Shown here one piece after another: positions 26,543 to 36,137 of a stretch of 64,000 nucleotides of DNA. The notes under the pieces were generated by a model, which worked only from the letters and a program-made list of their open reading frames with translations, did no database searches and was not told the DNA's origin. A program made the translations under genes and the position numbers. The stretch comes from Arthrobacter antibioticus. GTDB taxonomy: Bacteria > Actinomycetota > Actinomycetes > Actinomycetales > Micrococcaceae. The stretch lies in contig NZ_JASISQ010000001.1 of assembly GCF_030063205.1 (NCBI RefSeq), forward strand, positions 857,152 to 921,151, written 5' to 3'. Position 1 is the stretch's first letter, and each line of letters begins with the position of its first letter.

Positions 26543-27324
26543 TAGACGCTCTGCCAGTCTGGCTTATTTTCGTAGGCGTTGCGGTAGCTGGGTGCATCTG
26601 CCAGCTTAGATGCGGCGGCCTCATCAATAATGACTGTCGCGCGGGGGTGGAACTGCAAAATCGAGGCCGGGCAGGAAGCGGATACGGGGCCCTCAACGAA
26701 GTCCCTTACAGCGTCGGCTTTGCCTTCCCCAAAAGCAACAAGAACCAGGTGCCGGGCATCCATAATGGTGCCTAGACCTTGGGTCACCACGTGATGCGGA
26801 ACTTGGTCGATGTTCTCAAAAAACCGTGCATTGTCCTGGCGAGTCTGTTCTGCCAAGGTTTTGATGCGGGTGCGCGAAGCCAGCGAAGAACCAGGCTCGT
26901 TAAAACCGATGTGACCGTTGGTGCCAACGCCCAGAATCTGCAGGTCAATCCCGCCAGCCGCAGCAATGGCATCTTCGTATTGCTTACACGCACTATCAAT
27001 ATCTGCCCCAGCACCATCAGGGCCATGGACGTTAATCGCCGCAACGTCCACACGGTTGGTGAACTCACGCCTGATCACCTCGCGGTAAGACTCAAAGTGT
27101 CCCACGGGCAGGCCCACATACTCATCTAGGGCAAAGCCACGCGTTTGAGCGAAGTTTAGACCCTCTTCATCGTGACGCCGGGCCAGCTCGTCGTAGATCG
27201 GCAGCGGAGAGGAACCGGTGGCCAGGCCAATGACGGCATTGGGCTTAGTGCGCACCAGTGACTCGATGGCGTCAGCCGCCAAGGCCCCAATTTCTTTCCT
27301 GCTTGGGAGGATAATGACCTCCAT
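26542..27324 (-). CDS. nagB: Glucosamine-6-phosphate deaminase
   Basis: A 260-residue deaminase turning glucosamine-6-phosphate into fructose-6-phosphate and ammonia. It has VIGLATGSSPLPIYDEL, FALDEYVGL, DLQILGVGTNGHIGFNEPGSSL and the SRTRIKTL segment of the NagB family. The start at 27324 (MEVIILPS) is the family's usual one; an in-frame start at 27348 is less likely. It works with nagA, which lies about 10 kb away at 36867. A repeat array abuts its 3' end. Confidence 0.97.
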   Translation of the reverse strand: MEVIILPSRKEIGALAADAIESLVRTKPNAVIGLATGSSPLPIYDELARRHDEEGLNFAQTRGFALDEYVGLPVGHFESYREVIRREFTNRVDVAAINVHGPDGAGADIDSACKQYEDAIAAAGGIDLQILGVGTNGHIGFNEPGSSLASRTRIKTLAEQTRQDNARFFENIDQVPHHVVTQGLGTIMDARHLVLVAFGEGKADAVRDFVEGPVSASCPASILQFHPRATVIIDEAAASKLADAPSYRNAYENKPDWQSV

Positions 27325-27420
27325 GAAACACGCTTCCCTTCGCGGCACACCTGTGCCTGTGCAGTTCTCAAGTATCGCTCATTAATTGCTTCAACCTTAG
27401 CTTTTACCCAGCGTCTTCCA

Positions 27421-29004
27421 CTAACGGTCGAGAGAAACAGCAAGTAACAACTCCGGTGCACGCCTGTTGTAGATACCGGCGCCTTGGCGAATCCCGAGAA
27501 TAAGGAGGATGGCTCCCAGCACGATTCCGACCAGCAACGTCACCCAGGCCAGGAACACCTGACCCGTTACAACTGCCACGATGGCGAGTATCAGTTCAGG
27601 CAGTACCAACAAGCCCAGGCCGCCAAATCCGGCCAGTTGTATCAACGCGGTGGATAAGCCGTTACCAGGTCGGCTCTTCAAGGGGCTCTCCCCAGGCAGT
27701 GGTGCATTCATGGTGAAACGAGCCGAAAAAACACTTGACAGTCCCAACCCTGATCCCACAACACCGATCACTAACCCAAGAGTTGCCAGCAACTGAACAA
27801 AGTCCTGGACCACAATGGCTCCAACAACTGCATACAAAACGCCCAACGGAAGCGCCAACACGGCAGCTGCAATGACACGTCCAGTGCGGTCCGTTCGGCC
27901 GTCCACACCTGCCGCTATGTGAAGGGCGAATGCTGTGTTGTCATAGGAGATGTCCGAGCTGATGGACCAAACCACCAGGAATGCCGCTAACGCTCCACCG
28001 AACCCTAGAGCCACCCCAATAGTGTTTCCTGCCCCTGTCTGCGAACCGGCAAAAACGAAAACCAACGGCACCAGCGGGGCAATAAGCAAGCCCGCGCTAT
28101 AACGGGGATCCCGGAACCAGTAAGTAAGGCAGCGGGCGGCAACCGCCCCTGTAGGAGTAGCCGGGAACCAACCAAAAAAGCCCAACTTGCCGTTCCCGCG
28201 TCGCGTTCCACCAGAGTAAGCCGGAGTCACCAGGGCTCGCGCGAGGCAGACTTTCCACACCCAGACAAGAACGGCAATGGTTGCCATGGCTATCAAGAAC
28301 TTCAGTACAGCCGGACCAAAGTGACCCTGAGCCGCTTCCGCTGGTACAGCCCAAATAGCGCCCAGCGGCGTCCAAGAAACACTGTTGGCCAGCGCCGGCA
28401 GATACTCACGAAGGTCACTGATGCCTATGGCCATGTTAGAAATGATGGGGCCAAGGAACATCAAGGGGACAAGGACCACGATCCCGCTGATGTCCTTGAA
28501 ACGCCGGCTTGAGGCCAAGCTAGCGCTAGCAGCCGTAATGGCGCGTGAGGCTGCAATGCACGTAATTGCGCCAAGCACACCGCATAGCAGCGCAAGCGGC
28601 ACAACGGCCGGGTGACCCCACCAGGACGCTGCGGTGCCAATAGAGGCAAGCAAAGTGATCAGCCCCGGCACTCCAATAAAACTCGAGACCAGCAATCCGG
28701 CCAGCATGGACTTCATCGGGATGGCATAGGTGGTGAAACGTGCTGGATCGAGGGTCATATCCAAACCAGCAGCTACCACAGGGATAATCAGCCAACCAAG
28801 AATCAACGCAGCGCCGGCCAAAACAATCACCGTGCCGATGGCCTCTGGTGAGTTCGAGCCCAGAGCTGCCAGCCCAACGATTACCAAGCCCAGGACGCCG
28901 AGCCCGTACAAACCGCCCAGAATCAAGCCCACCAATTGCCATGGGCTGCGCTTGAGAGAGTTGCGCAAAAGTGCCAGTTTAAGTTTTACGAGCTGCGCAA
29001 CCAT
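27421..29004 (-). CDS. ABC transporter permease
   Basis: A 527-residue protein with about 12 hydrophobic segments in two blocks, a layout seen for large ABC-2-type exporter permeases of Actinobacteria. It overlaps the ATPase gene upstream by 19 bp, so both are made from one mRNA. The substrate is unknown; no adjacent gene suggests one. Confidence 0.85.
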   Translation of the reverse strand: MVAQLVKLKLALLRNSLKRSPWQLVGLILGGLYGLGVLGLVIVGLAALGSNSPEAIGTVIVLAGAALILGWLIIPVVAAGLDMTLDPARFTTYAIPMKSMLAGLLVSSFIGVPGLITLLASIGTAASWWGHPAVVPLALLCGVLGAITCIAASRAITAASASLASSRRFKDISGIVVLVPLMFLGPIISNMAIGISDLREYLPALANSVSWTPLGAIWAVPAEAAQGHFGPAVLKFLIAMATIAVLVWVWKVCLARALVTPAYSGGTRRGNGKLGFFGWFPATPTGAVAARCLTYWFRDPRYSAGLLIAPLVPLVFVFAGSQTGAGNTIGVALGFGGALAAFLVVWSISSDISYDNTAFALHIAAGVDGRTDRTGRVIAAAVLALPLGVLYAVVGAIVVQDFVQLLATLGLVIGVVGSGLGLSSVFSARFTMNAPLPGESPLKSRPGNGLSTALIQLAGFGGLGLLVLPELILAIVAVVTGQVFLAWVTLLVGIVLGAILLILGIRQGAGIYNRRAPELLLAVSLDR

Positions 29005-29777
29005 GACAACCCTGCACTCTCATGACGTCCGCCAACCAGCTCAACAAACTTCTCTTCCAGACTTTGACTGCCGCGAACGGCGTCCACTGTGCCGGCAGCC
29101 AAAACTCTACCGTTTGCAATAACTGCAACGTGATCGCACATACGCTGGACCAGGTCCATGACGTGGCTGGAGACAATGACCGTACCACCGGAGTTGACGT
29201 AGTCATGCAAAAGATCGCGAATGTTCGCGGCGGAAACCGGGTCCACAGATTCAAACGGTTCATCCAAAACGAGCAGTCTCGGCGCATGGATTAGCGCTGC
29301 CGCGAGAGCAATTTTTTTGGTCATACCGGCTGAATAGTCAACCACTAAGGTTCCCGCGTCCTTGCTCAGGTCCAGTGCCGCTAAAAGGTCCTTCACACGC
29401 GAAGCAACAGTGTCTTTATCCATGCCACGGAGCAAACCCGCGTAGCTCACCAGCTGCTCGCCGCTCAGGCGGTCAAAAAGACGCACCCCATCGGGCAGCA
29501 GACCCATGAGTCGCTTGGCATCCAGCGGATGCTGCCACACATCCACCCCGTGGACCCACACTTCCCCGGAGTCGGGGCGCAACAAGCCTGTAGCCATAGA
29601 CAGTGCCGTTGTCTTGCCTGCACCGTTGGGTCCCACAAGTCCGTAGAAGGAACCTGCCGGAACATCCAGGTCAATGTTATCCACGGCGATTTTAGGACCA
29701 AATCGTTTCGTTAGTCCACGGATAGACAGGGCTGGCGGGCGTCCCTCAGTTGGCGTTTGTGCAAAAGAGTTGTTCAT
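28986..29777 (-). CDS. ABC transporter ATP-binding protein
   Basis: A 263-residue ABC ATPase. Walker A is VGPNGAGKTTAL (about residue 48), Walker B is RLLVLDEPFESVD, the signature region reads VVDYSAGMTKKIALAA, and the switch His is in VSSHVMD. The signature is YSAGM rather than LSGGQ, a variation common in ABC-2 type export ATPases. It is coupled to the permease at 27421. Confidence 0.92.
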   Translation of the reverse strand: MNNSFAQTPTEGRPPALSIRGLTKRFGPKIAVDNIDLDVPAGSFYGLVGPNGAGKTTALSMATGLLRPDSGEVWVHGVDVWQHPLDAKRLMGLLPDGVRLFDRLSGEQLVSYAGLLRGMDKDTVASRVKDLLAALDLSKDAGTLVVDYSAGMTKKIALAAALIHAPRLLVLDEPFESVDPVSAANIRDLLHDYVNSGGTVIVSSHVMDLVQRMCDHVAVIANGRVLAAGTVDAVRGSQSLEEKFVELVGGRHESAGLSWLRSS

Positions 29778-29863
29778 GGTTCAAACCCTAGCAACCGGGG
29801 TTGGTCTTACGACTCATCTAAAAGGACGAGATTGCCAGGCCCGGTGCGCTAAAGCGCTGTGCC

Positions 29864-30811
29864 CTAGAACAAGGCGCGCGCCAAAGCCTGGCGGGATACG
29901 GAAACCCGAGGGTCGCTGACACCAACAATTTCGTACAGCTCCAGTAAGCGGACTCTGACAGTGTCACGTTCGGGACCAAAATGCGTACTAATGTACTTCA
30001 CCAAACGAGCCAGCGCATCTTCAACATGCCCACCTATAACATCTAGATCGGCCACGGTCAGGAGGGCCTCAAGGTCGTCCTGATCAGCTGCTGCCCGAGT
30101 TCGGAATTCTTCGGCTTGGACAACGTTGATTTCAGCGGTACGAATCATCAGGTGAACCTGGGCAAGCCCAATCTTGGCAGCCGAGTCATTGGGCATTTCC
30201 GCGAGGGCCTTCTCGTAGCTCGACTGTGCCAGCGCCAAATCACCGGCATCAATAGCATCCCGGGCAGCCTGATGTAGTGGAGGTAGCGGCGGTTCTTCCG
30301 CCTCGGCGGCTGGTTCCGCAGGGCCACCCAGCGTGCCTGTGACACCGTTGCTGGCAGCCACCTTCAGTAATTCGGTGAAGAACTCACGAATTTGTTCCTC
30401 TGGCAGCTCGCCCTCGAACATCGGGACAGGCTGGCCATTAATCAGTGCAATGACAGTAGGTACGGCCGTGATGCCGAATGCTTGGGCGATCTGAGGGCTG
30501 GAATCCACATCCACCCGCCCCAGAGCAAGCTTGCCGCCGTACTCAGTGATGAGTGGTTCAAGCAGCGAATTAACCTGAGCCGACTGCTGGGACCGCCCTG
30601 AACCCAATGAGACAACCACGGGGACTTTCTGGGACAACTGAACAAACTCCTGAAAACTTTGTTCGTTGACATCAACAGCGTAGGGCGAGCCACCAGTAGG
30701 CGCTCCCGCTTGGGTGGCTGTGGCCCGGTTCTTCAAGGCTGAAAGATCGACGGCACCGCGAAGATTGATCCCTGGCGCGGCGTTGGACGGCATGGGGCTG
30801 TTTTGACTCAT
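29864..30811 (-). CDS. Thioredoxin-domain/TPR protein, CnoX (YbbN)-like
   Basis: A 315-residue protein with a thioredoxin-like domain (about residues 45-150; VPVVVSLGSGRSQQSAQVNSLL and ITAVPTVIALINGQPV) followed by TPR-like helices (about 180-310). The CXXC position reads SGRS, so it has no redox-active cysteines. CnoX/YbbN proteins act as chaperones or holdases and cooperate with DnaK or GroEL. This homologue is likely a redox-inert version; this is inference from layout. Confidence 0.88.
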   Translation of the reverse strand: MSQNSPMPSNAAPGINLRGAVDLSALKNRATATQAGAPTGGSPYAVDVNEQSFQEFVQLSQKVPVVVSLGSGRSQQSAQVNSLLEPLITEYGGKLALGRVDVDSSPQIAQAFGITAVPTVIALINGQPVPMFEGELPEEQIREFFTELLKVAASNGVTGTLGGPAEPAAEAEEPPLPPLHQAARDAIDAGDLALAQSSYEKALAEMPNDSAAKIGLAQVHLMIRTAEINVVQAEEFRTRAAADQDDLEALLTVADLDVIGGHVEDALARLVKYISTHFGPERDTVRVRLLELYEIVGVSDPRVSVSRQALARALF

Positions 30812-30907
30812 GAACTCACTCTAACTGTGCCAGCCCACGACGTTTTGATTTCTCGCCGCGGGTGAAACTTTAGGATGTCGGTTTCGGTGGGACTTATATC
30901 CGGGAGA

Positions 30908-33214
30908 CTATTTGAACGCTCCGCTGACAAGGTTGCGGGTGGCAGAAAGAACTGTGATCTTTCCATCCCCGGCGGCGGGCGGGATGTACATAACAACGGG
31001 TTCGGCGTAGTTGAGGTTGAATCCCTTAGTGGTTTCCCTACCACCGGTGAATACCGCAGCATCCTCCCCCACTGTCAGTGTGGCTTCAGCCTTGCTGGTT
31101 GCATCAATACCAAAGGTGTAACCAACCACCACCATGGCACCGCCGTCGGCAGTTCGCATGGAAACAACTGTGTCCTTGTTTGCCTTGTGGCTAAACACGT
31201 AGCTGGCATCCTTGGCGTCCGCAGCTACCTTCTTCTGCAGATCAAAGACGTTGGTGAGGTAGACATTCTCGGTGAAAGAATCCTTGAATTTACTGTCTTC
31301 GTTTGTCAACCGGTCGCTCAAGGCCGTGATGGCAGCCTCAGGGCTCATCTTCAAACCTTCAGAGGAGTCAAGCGTTACTACCTTGGTTCCTTCTTTGTCA
31401 ACGGTGGGGAAAGTCTGGCCAGGCAGCAATGGCGTGGCCTTGGTCAGCTTGTAGTTTTCCCGCGGGCTTTCTTGAACCAGTGTCAACAACTGCGGCAGGG
31501 TATTATTTTCGCCCTGTGTGACAAACATTGCTGATCTGGGCCACGTTTCAGTGGTGGTGACCACCTTGGCTAGCAGCTTCGTTGCGTTGACCGGTTCAAC
31601 AGCAGGTTGCTTCTCAACTGAGGCGCGAATTTTGTAGTTGGCGGTGCGGACTTCCAACGCCATCCCTGCCACACGAGATTGAAGCTCCTGTGCATTCTTA
31701 GCGTTGTCACCGGAGGCAACTACAGTAGCCACCGACTCGGTGATGCGCTGAACCTGGCTGTCAACTAAGTTAGGGAACCCCGCAGTGGAAGATTGCTCGG
31801 TGGCTGTGGGGCTAGGTGCCGGCGCCGGAGTGCTGGCGTCATCAGCCACGGCTGGGCTAACGCTTCCCGCTAGCAGAACGGCTGCCACCATGGCACCCCA
31901 ACGCGCTTTCATAGTGAAGGGTTTCTTCACGCGCTGGAGCTCCCGCGCTGGTGTATCAGCACGGATTTTAGCAGGAGGCAGAACCTGGAACTCAGATTTG
32001 TCTCCGTCTTCAACCGTGTCATTGGCAGGGCGTTGTTTATTGGCCTGTTTTTTACCCGGCTTCTTGGCTGCTTTTTCGTTCCGCCCAGAGGCAGATTTGG
32101 GCGCTGGGCCTACTCCTCCTGAGCCGGAAGGAGAGTCTGAATCATTCTTCGAACCGGAGTTGGAGTCTGAATCCGATTCCGTGATGTGGGTTATGTCAGA
32201 TATTTCAGTAGTGCCTGTTTCAACACTGCCCTCGTCTGTAGATGCGGATGAGTTTGAATCATCCGCGCTCACGGATGGCGCAGAGTTGGAGCTGTCCTCG
32301 GGTGCTGGATTCACGGTATTTTCCGTATCCTGGTTTGCAGGATCGGCCTCCACGCCTCGCAATGATGCGGGCAGCGACGCTGTTGCGTCCCCAGCGGCAG
32401 CTGCTTTCGCCGCAGTCTCTGAATCAGCTGAGCTATCTGAAACTAAGGGCCCTGATTCGGCCCGCTGGGCTTGCGCAATAGTGGTCTTGGCTTGAGCGGC
32501 ACTGCGAGCCGCTACAATTTTGTCAACTTCCAGCGCACCAGTGGCGGGGTCCGTTGCGGCTCGCCCGGCCGAGCGGCGTCCGACGCCAACTTCGGCGGCC
32601 CTGGGCTTTCGGGGGGCCACAAGGAACAGCAGAGCTGCCAACGCAAGCAGGATAGATCCAAGGATGATCAGCGGAATCGCCCACGGGGTTCCGGTCTCGT
32701 TATCAGCGGTTATTGAAATATCTGTCGGCGCAGGTGCTGTTCCGTCAGTTGAGAGCAACAACGCCCAATCACCACGGCCCGGCGACTGCCACGTGTAGTT
32801 CAACTCACCAGTAGCCTTTTCCTCAGTGACCCACATGTCCGAACCACTTGGATTGGGCACTTTCTCAACACCTCCGGTGCTCTCAGCGGTCAACGAGGTG
32901 AAGTCCTCGTTGGCAGCACCAATGCTGGTGTGTGCGGCGTCGCCAAGCCAACCGGCGATGTCATCTACGCGACCAACGGCCAGCTGGATGGGGCCGTCGT
33001 TTTTCACGGTCAAGGTGAACCGGCCATCCCGGGTCTTGAGCAACTCGGGTCCAATAACTGTCAAAGGCGCTGCCTTCACATCGGAGGAAACCGAGGCCGT
33101 AAGAGTGGCAGGCGGGAGCCAAATGGTGCGCTGACCTATGCCAGTACCCAACACCAAAAGGCCAAGAATAGCCATGACGATTGCAATTTTAAAACGCAAG
33201 AACTTACCTATCAT
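30908..33214 (-). CDS. Large membrane protein of unknown function, two extracytoplasmic modules
   Basis: A 768-residue protein with three hydrophobic helices. Helix 1 (about residues 9-27) is near the N-terminus; a domain of about 150 residues follows; helix 2 (about 180-202) is followed by RKPRAAEVGVGRR. Then comes a long Ser/Asp/Glu/Thr-rich, charged linker (about 205-430). At residue 435 (ATG at 31912) begins a stretch that looks like a full Sec signal peptide (MKARWGAMVAAVLLAGSVSPAVADD), and a second domain of about 300 residues extends to the end. The positive charges flank the helices on the cytoplasmic side, so the likely topology is in-out-in-out with two extracytoplasmic modules. I do not recognise the family. 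It is divergent from the AI-2E-family gene. Confidence 0.75.
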   Translation of the reverse strand: MIGKFLRFKIAIVMAILGLLVLGTGIGQRTIWLPPATLTASVSSDVKAAPLTVIGPELLKTRDGRFTLTVKNDGPIQLAVGRVDDIAGWLGDAAHTSIGAANEDFTSLTAESTGGVEKVPNPSGSDMWVTEEKATGELNYTWQSPGRGDWALLLSTDGTAPAPTDISITADNETGTPWAIPLIILGSILLALAALLFLVAPRKPRAAEVGVGRRSAGRAATDPATGALEVDKIVAARSAAQAKTTIAQAQRAESGPLVSDSSADSETAAKAAAAGDATASLPASLRGVEADPANQDTENTVNPAPEDSSNSAPSVSADDSNSSASTDEGSVETGTTEISDITHITESDSDSNSGSKNDSDSPSGSGGVGPAPKSASGRNEKAAKKPGKKQANKQRPANDTVEDGDKSEFQVLPPAKIRADTPARELQRVKKPFTMKARWGAMVAAVLLAGSVSPAVADDASTPAPAPSPTATEQSSTAGFPNLVDSQVQRITESVATVVASGDNAKNAQELQSRVAGMALEVRTANYKIRASVEKQPAVEPVNATKLLAKVVTTTETWPRSAMFVTQGENNTLPQLLTLVQESPRENYKLTKATPLLPGQTFPTVDKEGTKVVTLDSSEGLKMSPEAAITALSDRLTNEDSKFKDSFTENVYLTNVFDLQKKVAADAKDASYVFSHKANKDTVVSMRTADGGAMVVVGYTFGIDATSKAEATLTVGEDAAVFTGGRETTKGFNLNYAEPVVMYIPPAAGDGKITVLSATRNLVSGAFK

Positions 33215-33405
33215 CGACGGATCACTGCTGCGGTCGTTATTTCAAGGGTAACCGAACCGTTATACATAGAGCATTTTCCTTTGATATTTATCACGTTCCA
33301 CAACCCGTGGCTCTCCTCCTGTGAGCCTCTGCGCTGATATTGTCTACTGACAATTGAGCATTGCAGGCAGCTATCCTCATCTCCCCTGAACCGAAGGCAA
33401 TAACA

Positions 33406-34824
33406 GTGAGTACCACCCCTGATCCGAGCGCCGCAGATTCCGCCCCGGAGAGCACCCCCGTTCCACCCGCAGCCCAGACTGGATCCGCGGAGAAACAGGA
33501 TGCCCAGGCCGACGGCGGTAACTCCTCCTCGACCTTTACCCTCGAGAATTCTGGCAGAGAACACCCTAAGTCTGCCCGTGCCACCGCCGAGCCTGTAGCT
33601 GCGGCAGCCGCATCCGAACAGGACTTCCGGGTGGCTGAGCCCAAGGGCTGGCGAGCATGGGTGCTCAAGAAAGTTACCCAACCATTGCCGGGCGCACAGC
33701 CACGGGTCCGCTTTGACTTACCGGTTGATCCCACCGGAAGCGCTAAAGATGCAGCTGAAACAACTGCTGATGCGGCCTCAACGGCAAGCATGTTCCGTCA
33801 CCCCATCTATTTTGGTTTCATGGGCACTGTAGGTGTTGGAATCGCCCTGTTCTTGAGCTACATGCTCGCCAACACGGAGTCTTTGTTGCTATGGATCGTG
33901 ACGGCCTTGTTCATTGCGTTGGGGTTGGATCCTGTGGTTCGCTGGCTGGAGAGGCGCAAGGTACCGCGGCCGCTGGGAATAGTCTTGGTGCTCCTGGCCC
34001 TGTTGGGATTGGTGGCTACTTTCTTCGCCACACTCATCCCGACGATTGTTGAGCAAACCACCCAGATTGTTACTAAGGCACCAACGTGGATCAAGGACTT
34101 CCTTGACTCTGATTTTTTCAAGCAAATTGATGGTCAATACCGTGTAATTGACACAGTCAATGAGCAAGTAGCCAAGTTCTTTCAGGATGCCCAGGCAGTT
34201 GGCGGTATCTTTGGCGGTGTACTAGGAGTTGGCAGCACCATTGCAAACGGCCTTTTTGGCACCCTAATTGTCCTGGTGCTGAGTCTGTACTTCCTGGCTT
34301 CACTGCCTGCCATCAAAAAATGGGGCTACCGTCTTGCACCGCGTTCACGTCGGGTCCGTGTTGAAGAGCTCAGCGAACAAATCACCCGAGGCGTGGGCAA
34401 CTACGTCATTGGTCAGGTCTGCGTAGCGGCACTGAATGCAACAGTAGCTTTTATTCTCATGACTATTTTGGATGTCCCGTTCAGTGTGCTTTTGACATTT
34501 CTTGTGGCTTTATTGGCGTTCATCCCGTTGGTTGGTGGCATGCTCGCTGCGGTTGTTGTCATTGCTGTGAGCCTGACTGCCGGCTGGCAGACGGCCCTGA
34601 TCTACGCGATCGCTTACTTGGCGTACCTGCAGTTTGAGGCTTACTTTGTTTCGCCTCGCATCATGCAAAAGGCTGTCGCCGTCCCTGGCGCAGTCGCCGT
34701 GATTTCCGTGATCGCAGGTGGCAGCCTCTTGGGCGTTCTTGGTGCACTCATTGCCATCCCAACCGCAGCAGCAGTCATGCTTTTGGTGAAGGAAGTGTTC
34801 ATCTCAAGGCAAGATAAAAATTAG
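33406..34824 (+). CDS. AI-2E family transporter with long disordered N-terminus
   Basis: A protein of about 472 residues. Residues from about 125 on form the PF01594-type transporter with about eight membrane helices (e.g. FGFMGTVGVGIALFLSY and the late IPLVGGMLAAVVVIAV, FEAYFVSPRIMQKAVAVPG, LGVLGALIAIPTAAA). The first 125 residues are acidic, Pro/Ala-rich and probably disordered, an unusual extension. The start is uncertain: GTG 33406 has AAGG upstream; an in-frame TTG at 33361 is another option. Members export AI-2 or other small molecules. It converges with the hydrolase gene with a 4-bp overlap of stops. Confidence 0.85.
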   Translation: MSTTPDPSAADSAPESTPVPPAAQTGSAEKQDAQADGGNSSSTFTLENSGREHPKSARATAEPVAAAAASEQDFRVAEPKGWRAWVLKKVTQPLPGAQPRVRFDLPVDPTGSAKDAAETTADAASTASMFRHPIYFGFMGTVGVGIALFLSYMLANTESLLLWIVTALFIALGLDPVVRWLERRKVPRPLGIVLVLLALLGLVATFFATLIPTIVEQTTQIVTKAPTWIKDFLDSDFFKQIDGQYRVIDTVNEQVAKFFQDAQAVGGIFGGVLGVGSTIANGLFGTLIVLVLSLYFLASLPAIKKWGYRLAPRSRRVRVEELSEQITRGVGNYVIGQVCVAALNATVAFILMTILDVPFSVLLTFLVALLAFIPLVGGMLAAVVVIAVSLTAGWQTALIYAIAYLAYLQFEAYFVSPRIMQKAVAVPGAVAVISVIAGGSLLGVLGALIAIPTAAAVMLLVKEVFISRQDKN

Positions 34825-35612
34825 GCAGGCAGCGTTGCTACGGGGCCATTCCATTCCACAGGTAGCTCAACTGTCGCTCCCAACACGGTGGAGCAAATCT
34901 CGTTGAGAGCCCGTGCAGCATACTTCTCCCCCACCCAAAGATGCTTGGCGCCTGCTACTGCAACTAGGTGTGCCTGTGGCACAAGGGAGAAACGCTCAGT
35001 GGCCGTCTCCGGTTGCAGGTAATCATCAAATTCGGGTACTAGGACACTCAATGGTTTGCCGCTGGCAGCCCACGCGTGGAGGTCCACTTCCCCAGCCCTG
35101 TGCAGCGGCGGTGAGAGCAAAACGGCGCCTTCTATGTGCTCCGCTACCGACGGTAAAACTCCATATTTAAGTACTAGTTCGGTGCCGAAGGACCAGCCCA
35201 CTAGCCAGCGGTTGGGCAGGCCTTGATCAATGGCAAATTGTACGGCTGCTTCCAGATCCATACGCTCGCCAATACCCTCGTCAAAGGAGCCTTCGCTGGT
35301 GCCCCGAGGCGAGGATGTGCCACGGGTGTTGAACCGTAGCACTGCTATTCCCGCCAACGCCGGCAGCCTGTAAGAGGCCTTCTTGTATACGTGTGAGTCC
35401 ATGAAACCGCCGTGTGTGGGCAGCGGGTGGAGGGTGATCAATGTCGCCATCACTACGCCGTCGGCTGGTATCGCCAGTTCACCCACCAGCAAGAGGCCGT
35501 CCTCGGTCCTGAGCTCAATGTTCTCCCGAGTGGCGGGCAAGATGGTGGAAGCGCGGACTGCAACGGGCGAGCCGGAGTCAACGTAATCAAAAGTTGCGGG
35601 ATCAAAAACCAT
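34821..35612 (-). CDS. Alpha/beta-hydrolase
   Basis: A 263-residue alpha/beta-hydrolase. The oxyanion/HG-like stretch LITLHPLPTHGGF and the nucleophile elbow VGWSFGTEL (Ser in G-W-S-F-G) are clear; a late AGAKHLWVG supplies the catalytic His. It resembles BAAT/YcjY-like dienelactone-hydrolase-type proteins. ATG 35612 is chosen because upstream in-frame starts would run into the convergent-side gene at 35659. Substrate unknown. Confidence 0.82.
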   Translation of the reverse strand: MVFDPATFDYVDSGSPVAVRASTILPATRENIELRTEDGLLLVGELAIPADGVVMATLITLHPLPTHGGFMDSHVYKKASYRLPALAGIAVLRFNTRGTSSPRGTSEGSFDEGIGERMDLEAAVQFAIDQGLPNRWLVGWSFGTELVLKYGVLPSVAEHIEGAVLLSPPLHRAGEVDLHAWAASGKPLSVLVPEFDDYLQPETATERFSLVPQAHLVAVAGAKHLWVGEKYAARALNEICSTVLGATVELPVEWNGPVATLPA

Positions 35613-35658
35613 GACTTCTACCCTACCGGCCTGGGGCCTCGAGCTCCGCGAAGCTAAG

Positions 35659-36003
35659 TTATCTGTACCTATAGCTTCGTCCACGCCAGCAATTAGTGTG
35701 CCAGTGCCTGCGGTCTCGCAAGCCTGCCTCCGCCCCAAACATGGCGTCCTCCTGCCACACAACCAAATGTGCAACACCCGGTAAAACTTGGTGGTGGCAG
35801 CCGGGGCACGTATAGGCCTTCTGCGCGTTCCCCACACTGATGGCGCGCACAGCCCAGACACCGTCAGGGGCCGTTTCAGTGGCCGGTATACCCATTCTGA
35901 CCCGGTTCAGATCAAATTCTTCCTCTTCATTGGGACTCAACGCCGGGTTGGTGCTCCGTCGTGAAGATGTACGACGGCGGCGGGGCTGGTTCGAGCGGGG
36001 CAT
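35659..36003 (-). CDS. Hypothetical protein with zinc-binding pattern
   Basis: A 114-residue protein with a basic N-terminal 20 residues ([10 protein letters not shown]) and a probable zinc site: CPGC (66-69), His79, HWHTNC (100-105). It resembles an actinobacterial family often labelled ATP/GTP-binding protein, although no P-loop is visible here. The start at 36003 is used because AA content before it looks non-coding. It lies divergent from nucS and upstream of the hydrolase gene. Confidence 0.75.
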   Translation of the reverse strand: MPRSNQPRRRRTSSRRSTNPALSPNEEEEFDLNRVRMGIPATETAPDGVWAVRAISVGNAQKAYTCPGCHHQVLPGVAHLVVWQEDAMFGAEAGLRDRRHWHTNCWRGRSYRYR

Positions 36004-36137
36004 GTTTCCATTGTGCCGCACGGGGGCCGGCTTCGCGTTTGCTTTCTATGGTGCGGCGAGGTGCGCCGCATACATGGTTTCCGTCCACCACTGGCCGTGA
36101 CACCACTGTCAGCCTCCCAACGGCTAGAGTGGAGGGC

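Noticed and set aside
26346-26775. Two open frames through the 57-bp array on the plus strand
   Set aside because: They lack ribosome sites, consist of repeats and run into the nagB antisense; the array is better read as non-coding.
31785-32495. A 236-residue plus-strand open frame
   Set aside because: It is the antisense of the Ser/Asp-rich linker of the large membrane protein; low-complexity DNA keeps the opposite frame open.
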